Part shown: positions 52,472 through 64,000 of the stretch, piece by piece
Numbering within the stretch: position 1 is the stretch's first letter
Layout: each line of letters starts with the position of its first letter
Source of the DNA: Gordionus sp. m RMFG-2023
Lineage: Eukaryota; Nematomorpha; Gordioida; Chordodea; Parachordodidae
Reading direction: 5' to 3'
Length of the DNA: 64,000 nucleotides
Assembly: GCF_954871325.1 (NCBI RefSeq)
Contig: NC_088775.1
Location: 21,491,561 to 21,555,560, forward strand
Program-made: the position numbers and the translations under genes
The notes under the pieces: model-generated
What the model saw: the letters and a program-made list of their open reading frames with translations, nothing else
What the model was told of the DNA's origin: nothing
Databases searched by the model: none

Positions 52472-55052
52472 CGCCTTAAAGCTGTTCGGGCTGCAATTTT
52501 TTATATTGTAAATATTTTTTCTTTTTTGGCGGACCTTACGAATTAATATTTGAAAAACTGTAGAAAAATAATATTTTCATCAAGTTTAGCCCTCGATTGA
52601 TCGTTTTTATAAGTGGACAATTGAAAAAAAATTAAAATTGAAGCCACTGCCAAATGAAATAAATATTTAATTATATGTATGGGAGACCGCAATGAAGCAA
52701 TTGACGGGGTAACAATGCTAAGCGAATAAATTTTTATCCCTTGAGCATAATTGCCTTAATTTTGATGTGAATATATATTTTTATAATTTTATAATTTCTT
52801 ATCTAAGGTCATCTTGCAAATGTTTCGGGTTTATATATTTTGCTAAACTATTTTCCGCACAAAAATAATTAAAATCATTCTCATTTTTGAATTTAAAAAA
52901 AATATAAATAATTTAAAATTTTGTATTTCTTGAAGTATTAGCTATAAAATAAAAGTTATTGATAGTTAAAAGCTTATCTCGAAGTCATGAAATGTTGATT
53001 ATATAATGAATCTCACCTCGGTAATTAAAATGTTACATCTGATTACTGCTGCAAAAAGAGAATTTAAAAAAATTTGTCCACAGTATATAAAAAAAAAATT
53101 TTTTAATGCCTGAAATGTTTTGTTTACTTTTAAAATTTTTCAAATATATAAAAGGATAGCGATTCTTGAATATTTAATAATCGATGAAGTTAATATATGA
53201 AAACATTGAATTTGTTTTTTTTAATTAAATGTATTAATTAAATTTAATATCCTGAATATTTTTAAAAAATTCGAACCAAATTTAGAAGCTTTTTGAATAA
53301 ATTCTACCCATTTATCCTTGAAAAATTATTCGATTTATAGTATATTTTTCATAATTCTATTCTTTCTCTTTATTAAACAAAACAAAAAAAAGGTGAAAAA
53401 AAATTTATAATTAAAAAATTTAATTTTTTTTTACTCCTTTATATGTGCTCAAAAAATAATAGAAAAACTATATGAGGCTAGAAAATTTTTTGGCTGAGTT
53501 TTTTACTACAAATATTGACAAAAGACGAATGGATTATAATATTTGCTTTCACAAAAATCAAGTTATATTATAATTATAATATTTTTTATAATTGTAAAAA
53601 AATGAATTGCGAATTTCAATGGAATAGCAAGATGCAAAAGTTATTTATAATTAATTTAATTATGTTTTAGATGGAACAACACTACAACAAGACTTTCAAT
53701 TTATTCATAATACTAACATCAGCACCAACCAAATTTATTTATTTAACATAGATATTTAAAATTAAAATCAGCCCTTCCCCTACCCCATAAAGTAATAAAT
53801 ATATGCGCAATTCTCGGGTATAAGCTTTTTGCTTTGCCCTATTCTTTTTATCTTTAAGGACGTTTAAATGACAATCTTAGGATTGTTGTGCGTATAAGTA
53901 TGTGTGCCTTTAAGGAATCCTCATATTTTTCCCCAACTTAATATTCCAAATATATAGAAGTGAGGGATACCATGGTAGCTCTGTTAAATCTTCAACCTGA
54001 GGACCATCCGCTAAATAACGTATAATATTTTAAGATTTGGCAAAGAACCCCCCACCCCTCCCCAATCATTTTGAGCAAGAAAATTCTTCATCTTTTTTTG
54101 TACTAATATTTAATTTCCAAGTTAGATATGTATAAATTTCAGAAAAATATATAAAACGGAGAATTATTTATTGGGTCCGAATATTAAAAAGGAACATGTG
54201 TTGTGTCCGTTTCAATATATCATATAGCCCGAGTCCGGCTTAGAGCTTAATTTATTTCTTGGTATTACTGCCCGAGCAGAAATTTTTTAATTGAAAGTAC
54301 AATTAATGAGATAGTCAAAATTGATATGTAATTTTATTAAAATTAATTTTGACCTGAGGGAAAATCTATTGGTACAAAACTACCAGACTTGGAGTGGGCT
54401 TTGAAAAAATACTCCCTAGCAAAGCCCGAGCTTATAAAATAATTTAAATTTGTAAACAATAAATCTTACACTAGACCACATGTATTTGTTTCTTTTAAAT
54501 TTACTTTACCACTATTTTTGAAAAATTAGAACTAATTAAAATAGCCAAATTTTAAAAACTTTAACTAGGTATAAAATGAACAAAATATTAAATATCTTGA
54601 AAAATAAAGACTGGGCTGAAAAGTGGGATTTTTTTAAAAATTCTGACCAGTCTCAAAATGATAACTCTGCGGGTCATTTATATTTACTTTGTCATATATA
54701 TGGAAATTAATTTAAAATCTTATGAATTTAATAACAAACTCTTCATCTATATCTTTTTTTTAAAACCAACCTCACATAATATCATTTTTAAATAATGGTT
54801 ACTTTTTTTTTATAAAACATGATATTTTTCAATCCAGTTAACAAGAAATAAACAAATTCTTTTTCCATCTATATATGCTTAAAATTATAATTCAATATCG
54901 GTATCATTTTGATTACTTTATATTTTATTATAACAATTTGTAGTGATCATATATCGCATAGTAAAATCCATACATTTCATCAATTTGTTTACTTTCCAAA
55001 ATTTTGATAAGCAGCATTTTTATAGTACCTATCACCTTATCACTTACTTACT
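52472..55052. other. AT-rich DNA, no gene seen
   Basis: Worn G+C-richer words at 54170-54420 (GCCCGAGTCCGGC, CCCGAGCAG) suggest an old MITE of the GGCCCGG type, without definable ends. Confidence 0.35.
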
Positions 55053-55176
55053 CCTGCCTCAAACTAAGCGAAATGACCACTGTTTTGCGAACTGATGTTT
55101 TTAATGTAATTTTTGGGTTAAATATATGTTTAATCTTTAGGCAAGATTAGTTTAATTTCGCTTAGTTTGAGCCAGG
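55053..55176. mobile_element. 124-bp hairpin MITE
   Basis: Ends CCTGCCTCAAACTAAGCGAAAT and its near-exact inverse at 55153-55176, one mismatch seen. Non-coding; the target duplication is unclear. Confidence 0.7.
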
Positions 55177-55435
55177 TATAAAACACCCATCCCACATAAA
55201 TAATCCATGTTTTAAATGAAATGTATAAAAAGGAATACAATAAAAAAAAGTTAAAGATGGTCATATCTAGTAACTAACTATACCACTGAATTCTTTTCAC
55301 TCAAATCTTCATAGATCAAATACAAATGCGCATCATTTCCCATACCTTATACTGGCCATATACATATACTTATAAAATCCTTTAAAAATTTACCAAAATA
55401 ATTGCTAATTATTATTTTTTACCAAAAAGACAATA

Positions 55436-55527
55436 TTATATATATACTTATACTTATTACTTATTACTTATAAATATGACCATTATTATATATATTTATA
55501 CTTATTACTTATAAATATGGCCATTAT
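55436..55527. repeat. short tandem/duplicated repeat (TTATTACTTATA)
   Basis: ACTTATTACTTATAAATATG and its flanks with CCATTATTAT occur twice about 53 bp apart, with an internal ATTACTT triplication in the first copy. Confidence 0.7.
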
Positions 55528-56141
55528 TATTTTTAGATTATATTTATATAAAAAAAAAGATTACACAAAAATCAATAAATGTTGCTCGGTAAGGATTAGT
55601 GATTTAATAGTGCTTACAGATTGAGTGTTTGAGATATATTATGCCATTCAAAAAGAAATAAAAAACGTGGCCAGCCTTGTTAAAATAAGGGCGATATTTG
55701 AAATTATTTAATGAAATGAATCACAACTTATTTGATATTTTTTAATATTAATTGACGCAAAGATAGAATTGTGCTAATTGAAGAATATCATTTGAAATTC
55801 TTTATTTGCCAATCAACGCAGCGTCAAAATCGGGCAATTAGCGCACTATAAAGGTGGTTGTATTTTAAAATAATCTAATTGTTTATATCTTATGAATTGG
55901 GTTTGGGGATGGGGTGGCGTTAACAATATTTTTGAAAAGAAATAGGGGATGGTGTTATTCAAAGGTAGGTATTTTAGAATCAAACAATTTAAATACCTTG
56001 AGATTTTAAATTTAAATCATTCTATTTTAATAGGATGCCTGGATGGTTCTAAAAATGTACCGTTGCAAAAAATCTCACGTGAAAAATTTCAATTACTAAT
56101 TTAAATTTTAATGTAAAAGTAAAATTTTACATTTTTATCAG

Positions 56142-56503
56142 AGACCTGCAGAATTAGGCACCAATTGCAAGGTCACCCGGTTTGTAAAATTTTTTTTGGC
56201 CCAGCTCGGAATTTAAAAGCAAATTTTGGTCCGGCCCGTATATAAATATTATTTTTATGCTGGGGTTAAAACAAAATTAGACCCTGGCTTTAAACAATTT
56301 ACCAATTCAGCATTTTACGATAAGTTTTTCTATAAAATCATTTAATATTTAATTCAAAGATGAAGATTATTTTTCTTTTAATAGCAAAGAAAAAAATATA
56401 TTTATGTTCATTTTTGGAAAAATGGCTATGAAATGGAAATATGAAAAGCCCCCGGCAAGTATACCCTGGCATGGTTTTGTTCAGGACATGCAGATCTCTG
56501 ATA
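56142..56503. mobile_element. hAT-type MITE (CAGAGATCTGCA family), copy
   Basis: Left end TCAGAGACCTGCAGAA, right end inverted TATCAGAGATCTGCATG, with CCCGGTTTG/GGCCCGTATA words inside and an AT-rich centre of 360 bp overall. The 86-codon minus frame at 56338-56598 overlaps it and is not a gene. Confidence 0.65.
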
Positions 56504-56689
56504 CTAATTACAATTTTAATTATTTTTATAAAATATCTCAAACAAAAATCAATTTTAAACGTTAAAATAATCTGAATCCTACCTAAAAGTATTGACAATA
56601 TTTAAGCTAATTTAATTGTTTGAATATTTAAGCTAATTTAATTATTTGGAAATTAATTAAAAGGATGGGAAACCCGAGGGAACCATAAC

Positions 56690-57960
56690 TTGAGTAAGAC
56701 CCATGTTATGATATTATATTAAGCATCGCACAGAATTCCTACACAGGAGAGAGGGGTGAGACGCAAAATTATCATTGAAATTAGAGGGGTAGGTAGTTCT
56801 GACGCTAACGTTATTGAATAAAATTGAAAATGGGTTGGAGAGTAATTCTAATTTGAAGTCCTTTTTCTTGTTAATATGATTTGTTAGGAAAGAAGGTTTG
56901 TGGAGGAGGGGGATAAATTTAGAATAGGAGGTAAAAATTTTATGGAATTGAGAAAACTTTCGAGGGATGTCTTCATTGGTTTAGAGTATAGAATCCATGA
57001 CCCCACCCCCAGAACGATCTGCTTTGAAAACACAATGTGATTGTTTATTATATCAATAAATTTCACTTTAGATCCATATTTAAATTTTTTATCCCCCCCC
57101 CCACCCTCCCCCTTTTCTCGTTTCACCTATAACCTAGATCTGAAGATAATTATGATTAACAGAGCTATCAAAAAATATTTTATTTAAAATGTCAGGATAT
57201 TTTGTTTAAAATTTTTTTTTCATATCTGAACCCCCCCCCCCATCCTCAACTCTCATAATTTATAATGGAGATGCGGATGATTGCCAAAATAGTCGAAAGA
57301 TCTTTTTATTGTCGAGAAATTATGTTATAATTTTTATAGTTTATGTTAGAAATTTTATCCTCCTCTCTCTCCTAGACTTACCTTGAAAACATAGAGATGA
57401 GAAACAATGTAAATATATCCTTATATTAGCTTTATTTTGATACCTACCTCCAAATATTATCTTATAATTACCCCCCCCCCCCCGTGCCACCTAGCTCACT
57501 CGAGACGAGTGATGGATCGATGAATTCAATTCAATAATATATGTTTTAGCTTTCATTTGATAAGCCTTTTTAAATATCTTTCTATAAAAAGTTTTTACCT
57601 CTCCCCTCCCCTCCCCTCTTATGACCTAGACTAGTAAAGGGATAAACTCTTTTTATTATAATTAATTTGATAGTATTGTCTAGATATTTTTTAATAAAAA
57701 ATTCCCCGCATAACCTAGATCCGAGGGCCATGTAATTAAATATTATAGGACTTAAAAACAAATATTTTATTTGCTTAAAAGGATATCTATTCCCCCATAA
57801 CCAAGACCTGATGCCTTCAAAAAACTTTTAGTAGTTTTCATCTAAATGCCACGTAATTTTTGGAAACCCCCCCCCCCCTCCCATATCTGAACCCGAATAC
57901 CTAGAGTAATAATTAATTTGATAACTAACACTTAAAAAATCATGGATATCATATGGTAAA
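56690..57960. repeat. field of degenerate C-rich repeat units
   Basis: At least five blocks, spaced 140-300 bp, each have a C-run (near 57092-57115, 57231-57242, 57470-57483, 57600-57620, 57867-57881), followed within 50 bp by TAACCTAGATCTGA-like words and an AT-rich tail. Some units match single copies elsewhere (near 7320 and 10060). No coding sense; the frame at 56884-57126 is the antisense of such a unit. Confidence 0.6.
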
Positions 57961-58199
57961 TGTTAATAGAATGGGGATTAATGGGTGGCCCAACTTCTAA
58001 TAAATTTACTGCCGGCTTCTTGAAGACAAGTTATTGGTATACATTTATAATTTCAGAAAATATTATTTATAATTAATACTTGGAGGGGGGATTCCTCCCC
58101 TCTTGGGCTAATTCCAGGGCAAAACTTATTAGATAGTACAAACAATTTTCAACTTATTTTAGCATTTCTCTTCATAATATTATTTATTCAATTAAAAAT

Positions 58200-58730
58200 T
58201 GATGTATTATTCGTATCCGTACGAATCGAATAATTGTTTATTTATATTCGTACGTATAAAAACATTATTCAATTTGATTCGGGAAGTAGATTCCATAACT
58301 ATTATCAAAAATGAAAAATCAAAGTTTGAAAAAATTCTTAAATTTTTTTTGAATCAATCTTTGAATATATATTTTTTTAAAAATTTCTTATTTCATCTCT
58401 TAAAAATTTCTTATACATTATAAAATATTTTTTTAAAAAGTGATGTAGAAATAAATTTAAAAAAATGACATGCACAAATAATTTCACATATTTTTGAATA
58501 CGTTTATACATAGTTTAGAATATTTATGATAAATTTTGAATAACATTAAAAATTTCTAATTATACGAATAATTCAATCGAATAATTAATAAAAAATTATT
58601 CGGCGAATAATATATTTCCCTTATTCGTATTTCAAAAATTCGAATCGAATTTTGTTATTCGTATTCGTAAAATACGAATCGAATTTTGTAATTCGTATTC
58701 ATAAAATACGAATCGAATAATGAATAATTT
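58200..58730. mobile_element. small element with ATTCGTA/TACGAAT inverted ends
   Basis: TTATTCGTATCCGTACGAATCG at 58206 is mirrored at 58620-58722 by repeated TATTCGTATTC...TACGAATCGAATAATG. The centre is AT-rich and non-coding. It looks like a hAT-type miniature element whose right end has been amplified about threefold in 48-bp steps. Confidence 0.5.
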
Positions 58731-58881
58731 TTTTTGGTATATTTCAAACTATTATAATGGGATTTCTTTAATAATATATTCGGGTATAGGTATTTTAATG
58801 CGTCTGTCAATTTAATCAACTCAGGTAAATATATGAATACCAAACTTACATTGTACTATTTATACTTTTGCCATGGATATG

Positions 58882-59769
58882 CTATAGGTGACGTTTTATG
58901 CTTACTCTTTTATAATATAAATAAACAATTGGACGGAGAATTCTTTTTTGAATATCATCAAATTGAATGACTTTTAATAAATAAAATTTAAAAAAAAGAT
59001 AATAGAGCAATCCCATTTTACAGCACTCTGGAGGCTTCAGGCTTAATAATTTCTGCAAATATATTTTCCTTTCAATAATCATTATTTTAAAATTTTCACA
59101 ATCAAGATAATATTTTAGGCTCGGCTTAGATTTTTTTAAAAAATATTTTTGGCCCGAACTAATTTTTATTTTTAGACTCTATCCTGAACAGATTTTTATT
59201 ATTTTGCCTCATAAGTTTGGTTTTTTAAATGGGTTTAAAGGTAAATTCGATTTATGAGAAAATTAAACATCATAAGATTTTAGCCGATTAATGAATAAAT
59301 TTATTTTTAATAATTTTCCCCGAATTTGAAGAAAAATAATATCTTTATTCCTATTCCATTTTTAAGTCGGGCCCTTTTTTTTATAAATCATTCAATTTTA
59401 TAGATCGTTCTGGGCCGGGCATAAAAGAAGAATTGAAATTATTCACAATTCCAGATTATTCGGTTTGGCAAACATTTTCTTATATCTGTTATAAATAATT
59501 AATAAAAAATAATAATATAATAAATAATTTATAGTGTTATATGCCTATTTATTTTTTTATCGAAAAATAATTAATATTATAAAAAGATTGCTATAATTTT
59601 CTTAAAACTTTTAAACAGTTTTTCAAAATAAATTATAAAAATAAAAATTCAAATTTAAAAAAAAATAAATTACATACTATATACTACCAATACCATTATT
59701 ATTTATACGAGCAAATGAATACTTCTGGTTACAAATATACATAAAAGAAACATAGTTATGAGAATGTAG
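58882..59769. other. AT-rich DNA upstream of the 60-kb exon
   Basis: Worn GGCTCGG/CGGGCC words at 59115-59430 suggest a decayed MITE. No earlier exon of the following gene was recognised. Confidence 0.35.
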
Positions 59770-60234
59770 AATATTCTTTTGAAAATTCTAATACTCAAAT
59801 TCCTAATGGGAACCAAAAAACCAGAAGAGAATTTATATTCTGTTATGTACAACGATTACAACACCAGTATGCTCAGAGATCCTAACGACCTTTTCTGCCT
59901 GGACCTCGTCAACTCACTTAACTTAAACAGTTCATACATATATGAGCTAGCTAACACCACCAGTCTTATTAAAGAGTTTTTCTCGGGTCTCTACGGTCTA
60001 GCGAATTCCTCAACGTCATCTTCTTTGTTGATTAGATATACTGATAGAGATTCTTTCACGCTTTACAGATACAAATTAATCCAACTCTTAGCAAATCCCC
60101 AAGTAGTTGTCGTTAAAAATTCTCATTATTATGCAGTTACCATTGTTTTTGGTGCTCTGGCTATCCTGATCTCCAAAACGTTCGTCAAGTTAAGAAAAAA
60201 AATGTTCCGCGAGCATGTAAGAGAAAAAATATAA
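59770..60234 (+). CDS. last exon of an unidentified single-pass membrane protein
   Basis: Open from 59770 (after TAG at 59767-59769, which could be the acceptor) to TAA at 60232-60234, about 154 codons. It is less AT-rich than its flanks, with codon use like the KAT5 exons. The first ~105 residues look lumenal or extracellular, with N-glycosylation sites NSS, NTT and NSS. A hydrophobic segment (YYAVTIVFGALAILISKTFV) follows, then a short very basic tail KLRKKMFREHVREKI. That is the layout of a type I membrane protein C-terminus. The family was not recognised. It may instead be a complete short gene starting at an ATG near 59806 (MGTKKPEEN). Confidence 0.6.
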   Translation, partial: NILLKILILKFLMGTKKPEENLYSVMYNDYNTSMLRDPNDLFCLDLVNSLNLNSSYIYELANTTSLIKEFFSGLYGLANSSTSSSLLIRYTDRDSFTLYRYKLIQLLANPQVVVVKNSHYYAVTIVFGALAILISKTFVKLRKKMFREHVREKI

Positions 60235-62813
60235 ATTTTTATCTTGATTTGCATTTTTATTACTTGGGCCTTTTTCTGATTTCTTTAGTCATTGGTCTAT
60301 AAACATGCTTTAATTTAAAAAGAAATGTTATATGAGTCTGACACTGCTAAGCAAAATCTATTATATTTTTATATAATATATAATTTTTTATTTCGATTAT
60401 AAAGTTAAGGAATTCCATAATATTAGGATAAACTGATTAAAATAGTAAAGACATTTAGATATTTGAAAAATAGCAAAAGAAGAAAAAATTGATAATATGA
60501 AGAGGAGTTTTTACATTTTATAAGAAGTTTTAACCAACTTTAAAAGAAAGACAGCAGGCTAAGATAAATGTTAGTTGGTTATCTTTCACCTTTTCCATAT
60601 GATGATTAGAATGCTTATATAAAGCTTAAAATGGATCTTTTGTTTATAATCAAACTTGATCAATTTGGCAAATTTGTTTGTCCATCCCCAAAAGAGTTTT
60701 TTTAAAAAAATAATACAAATACAAATAAATCCCGATTAAATAAATTTTTCTATTTTATTTTTTTTGTGAAAAGCTAATTAATTAATTTATAATCATGAGA
60801 TTTTTTTAGTTGTATATTATTTTTGAAAAGTAGTGACAGCAACCACTGTTACCATATACCTATATTTATTAAATTATAACTGGGATGACCCGGGCTAATC
60901 CTAAAATATCTTTCAATATGTTCGGCCAACAAATATTTTAAATAATATGTAAAATGCATTTTTTTTACTTCCAACTTATTTTTCGGGCGCCGCTGTCAAT
61001 ATATATATCGAAAAATAGATTTTGGATTTTTTCATTATATATAAATATTTTATAAGTAGCACTTAACTGGACTAACCGATTCATATCAGGCTGTAATAAC
61101 GCTCTCGTTTTGTTCGTTTTTAACTACTTTGATCTTGTAACAAAAATATTATATATTTTTTAACAATTATTTACCCCTTTCTATAATATTTTTTTTTTAA
61201 ATCAGGTATAATATCGAGTTCAATAGTTTATATTAACTTAATTGGAAAAATTGCATTTTCAATATCAAACATATAAAAGAAATGGAAAGTTTGAAAATGG
61301 ATATAAAATAGGAATGTCTAAGAATCGTTCTTTGTGCTCAGAAATATTTTATTGATGCATCAATGTTGATTTTCTGAAAAGGTAAAGCTCAGAAGGCATG
61401 TCTTTTCATATAATCTCTTTAAAGTATAAAAAATTTGCTTGAGTCTCATCACTAAAACATTCCGTTTGTAGCAAAGCTACTGTCTAATGTCACATAAAGC
61501 GCTTCCATTTTATAGCTTAAATAAATAAATCATAATAAATATCCCTTGCGGTTATTAACTTTTTATCTAGCATTGTTGTAGGTAGTACTGCTTGTCTCTG
61601 AGCACCATTGATGAAATATATACAAGCATTTTTCATAAAAGGTACCTATTTCTTTGTAGTGTACATATCCTGAGGGGGGGGCAATTTCCCTCCAGTTATT
61701 TTTCAGTAGGCGGACACTAGGAGCCTCCTAGGGGGTAAGGAGTAAAAATTATGCTTAGGATAGGGGTAAATCTTGGCACATTGCCTCCAATTTTTCCTAA
61801 AGATACTAAAATAGTAGTTGATAAATGCTTTTACTTGAATTGTGTGCCTTACCTAGTGCCTCATATGATCACTTTTTTAAATTTTGTATTGAATTAAAGA
61901 ATGTGAAATTTAACATCCTCAAATGTTTTTAGGATTTAATCTAGTCGTTAGAAAAAATAAAAAATGCTAGAATTTGACAAAAAATAACTCAAGACCCAAG
62001 ACTTATTGTTTAAATATACTTTATACAAGACAAGTCCCTCTCTTGCATAAATAAAAAATTTTTGTCTGTTAATTAATTACCCATTTTATAGAATTTTCTC
62101 AATGCCCCATTGGATTATCAATATCATGTTTGGAATAAAAATAGGTTACGACCTTTTATTTAGACGTACTCAAAATAAATTAGTGAAGTGTGGCCTTTAA
62201 TTTCTCAAGCAAAATTAAATCAGTGAGTGTAAGAATACATTTTTAGCAGTCATTCGTAAAAAAAGGAGGAACGATCTAACATATTTCGTTAATTATATTT
62301 GTTTATTTTGATATTTATATAATTTAAATTTAAATAAAGATTTTAAAATATTTTTGTGTTTTGCATTATAATTTATGATTAGGGGAAAAATTTGAAAGGC
62401 AAACGTTCCACTATAGTCTAACATGGTGTAAACCCATCTAGCTAATTTTTGAGGAGAAAAAATTGAGGGTCTTTAGTGATTTTTTGTAAGTTCTTCGTAT
62501 TGGATATTAAGTTCCAAATTTTTTAAATATATATGAAATTTTATTTAAAATAAGGAGACACACTTTTTGGAATTATAGGGATTAAATACGCGACAATTCT
62601 TTTGAACCCGGTATATAAAATAATTTACAAATCATATACAAAAACATCTACCTTATCCCATATCTTCAGGATTTAGATTTGAATGACTTTGTTTATTAAA
62701 TTTAATTTTCATTAAATTTATTATTTTCATGAATTTAAAAATATATAATTGTGTATAAAAAATGCAAAATAATATTTATTTTAACATATAGGTATGGGGA
62801 GGAAGATTTAGTT
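60235..62813. other. AT-rich DNA, no gene seen
   Basis: A G-run near 61673-61680 with CCTCCTAGGGGG just after it (61720) may mark a worn element end. Nothing else supportable. Confidence 0.4.
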
Positions 62814-63151
62814 TAGAGGTCTGCAAATGGCTAAATCTTTAGGCTCGGCACAGTTGAAATTTTACTTATATCCAGCTCGTTTCCAATTTTTTTTTTAAGG
62901 TTGCTTCGTCTTGCTCAGTTTTTTTTTACCGAAATATATGGAGTTGAACACCAAAATAAACAACTACTTATAATATTGTGGAGGGGTTAAATTAAAAGTG
63001 CTACACTTTATGGATTATCACTTCTATAAAATATCAGAATTCTTCAATAATCCATTTCAATCATTTGCCTAACCAGTTAATTTTCTGCCTGGCCCTGCCC
63101 AATTTTTCCCAAACGTTACCTGGTCTGGCCCAAGGACTTTGCAGATCTCTA
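62814..63151. mobile_element. hAT-type MITE (CAGAGATCTGCA family), copy
   Basis: Left end TAGAGGTCTGCAAATGG, right end inverted TAGAGATCTGCAAAGTCC, with GGCTCGGCA and CCTGGCCCTGCCC words inside. About 338 bp, no exact flanking duplication. Confidence 0.7.
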
Positions 63152-64000
63152 GCTTAATATATTTGTATTCTAAAAAATTTATAGAAAAAGAATGGAGGTA
63201 GGGGATAGCCATAAATGGTCATGACGCCATTGGTTTCTGCAACTTACGAATTGAGTGATCTTATTATATTTTCATCATGCCAACGTGAAAGAGATCACTG
63301 AGCATATAAGAAAAAGATTACAGTGAAAGGGATTGAAATATGCAACTATTTTAAAATTAGAATTTTATAGATACAGGAGAGATTATAAATGGTCATTAGG
63401 TGAAGCTCAACGGTTATGTCCTATTTGGGATGAGGTTTGGCCCATTCTTTCAGTTCGAACTGTTTTAATATTTAGGTTTACCTTACTAATTAATTCATAT
63501 AATATTTTATCTAATTTTCGTGTATTTTTTTTTCTTATTAGTTTTCTAGAGGTTATTTTCATTTTAGTGATTCCTTAACTTTTTAAATTTATTTCTTTCT
63601 TGCAATATACCATGAAAACGAAGGTCAAAGCATTTTACTTATATTCACAATAAGAAACACAGAATATGTGCTCACTGCAATGTCAAATTTAATGTATTAG
63701 CAACAATAATTTGAAATAATTTATATTTATTTTAAATTGTAATAGGTTCTTAAGCAGACATCTGATAAAGCATCAAATTTTTATCTTTTATGATAAAAAT
63801 CTGGATGAAAATACCTTAAACATTTTAATATGACATTCATGAGCATAGCGCTTAGTCAAAACTTTTGGCGGCACTGGACAAAATATAATTTGGCGACCCC
63901 TTAATAAACAAAATTTACCTAAGCTTATTTGATAATTTTTCGCAATGAGAACTAAAAGTATTTATAATTTTATAAATATATTAATCATAAATGTGGAATG
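63152..64000. other. AT-rich DNA with one weak open frame
   Basis: 63333-63578 (+) is open for 81 codons. The first ~35 residues (YRRDYKWSLGEAQRLCPIWD) look coding-like, and the rest is a hydrophobic AT-driven tail. It could be an exon edge or a transposon scrap; not recognised. Confidence 0.3.

Noticed and set aside
56884-57126. 80-codon minus-strand frame with Gly/Arg/Lys-rich start
   Set aside because: The start is a C-run read on the opposite strand; it belongs to the C-rich repeat field.
58199-58423. 74-codon frame near 58.2 kb
   Set aside because: It begins inside the ATTCGTA inverted end and continues as AT-driven Phe/Leu/Lys; no gene.

Overview
The window is a very AT-rich, intron-rich nuclear sequence, probably from an animal or close relative. 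The species cannot be named from the sequence. Two host genes can be recognised, both on the + strand, and their exons are clearly less AT-rich than their surroundings. The first is the 3' end of a NOG1/GTPBP4-type nucleolar GTPase gene: three exons at 5982-6150, 12803-12988 and 13146-13298, with the 5' part off the left edge. The second is a complete Tip60/KAT5-type MYST histone acetyltransferase spread over 12-13 exons between 22659 and 39993. Its splice phases fit end to end and give 647 codons, or 682 with a phase-neutral optional exon. A third gene seems to end at 60234 with an unidentified membrane-anchored C-terminus. A possible small terminal exon lies at 44436-44535.

Almost everything else is mobile DNA, mostly decayed and often nested. 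From left to right: a hAT transposase relic (0.87-1.95 kb); a Tc1/mariner element with a second copy inserted in it (3.4-5.56 kb); a hammerhead-ribozyme-like tandem motif (5.6 kb); a 6.26-kb foldback element inside a NOG1 intron (6511-12766); hAT-type miniature elements; a fossil Ty3/gypsy integrase region (14.6-15.6 kb); a piggyBac relic (16.5-17.8 kb); a 1.95-kb hAT element (18315-20265) with a second copy at 49.9-51.8 kb; a solo end of a second foldback family (21.8-22.06 kb); and inside the long KAT5 intron a long-TIR transposon (23.7-26.3 kb), a hAT relic (26.8-27.6 kb) and a 2.1-kb inverted-arm element (27.75-29.83 kb). The right half holds two more hAT elements (41514-43037 and 44994-47743), the latter carrying a 1.77-kb foldback element, then a LINE reverse-transcriptase scrap (49 kb) and a C-rich dispersed repeat field (56.7-58 kb).

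The most striking system is the pair of foldback families. Both have terminal arms packed with short G+C-rich direct repeats (TCGCGAA-type in one, AATTCGGCGC-type in the other), both end in nearly the same outer sequence (GTCAATTC-R-GCG, preceded by a GGT..C start), and both are flanked by perfect 9-bp target duplications. They look like non-autonomous foldback/MULE-like relatives that differ mainly in the repeat filling their arms. The larger one sits 27 bp upstream of a splice acceptor in NOG1 and expanded that intron from about 0.39 to 6.65 kb.
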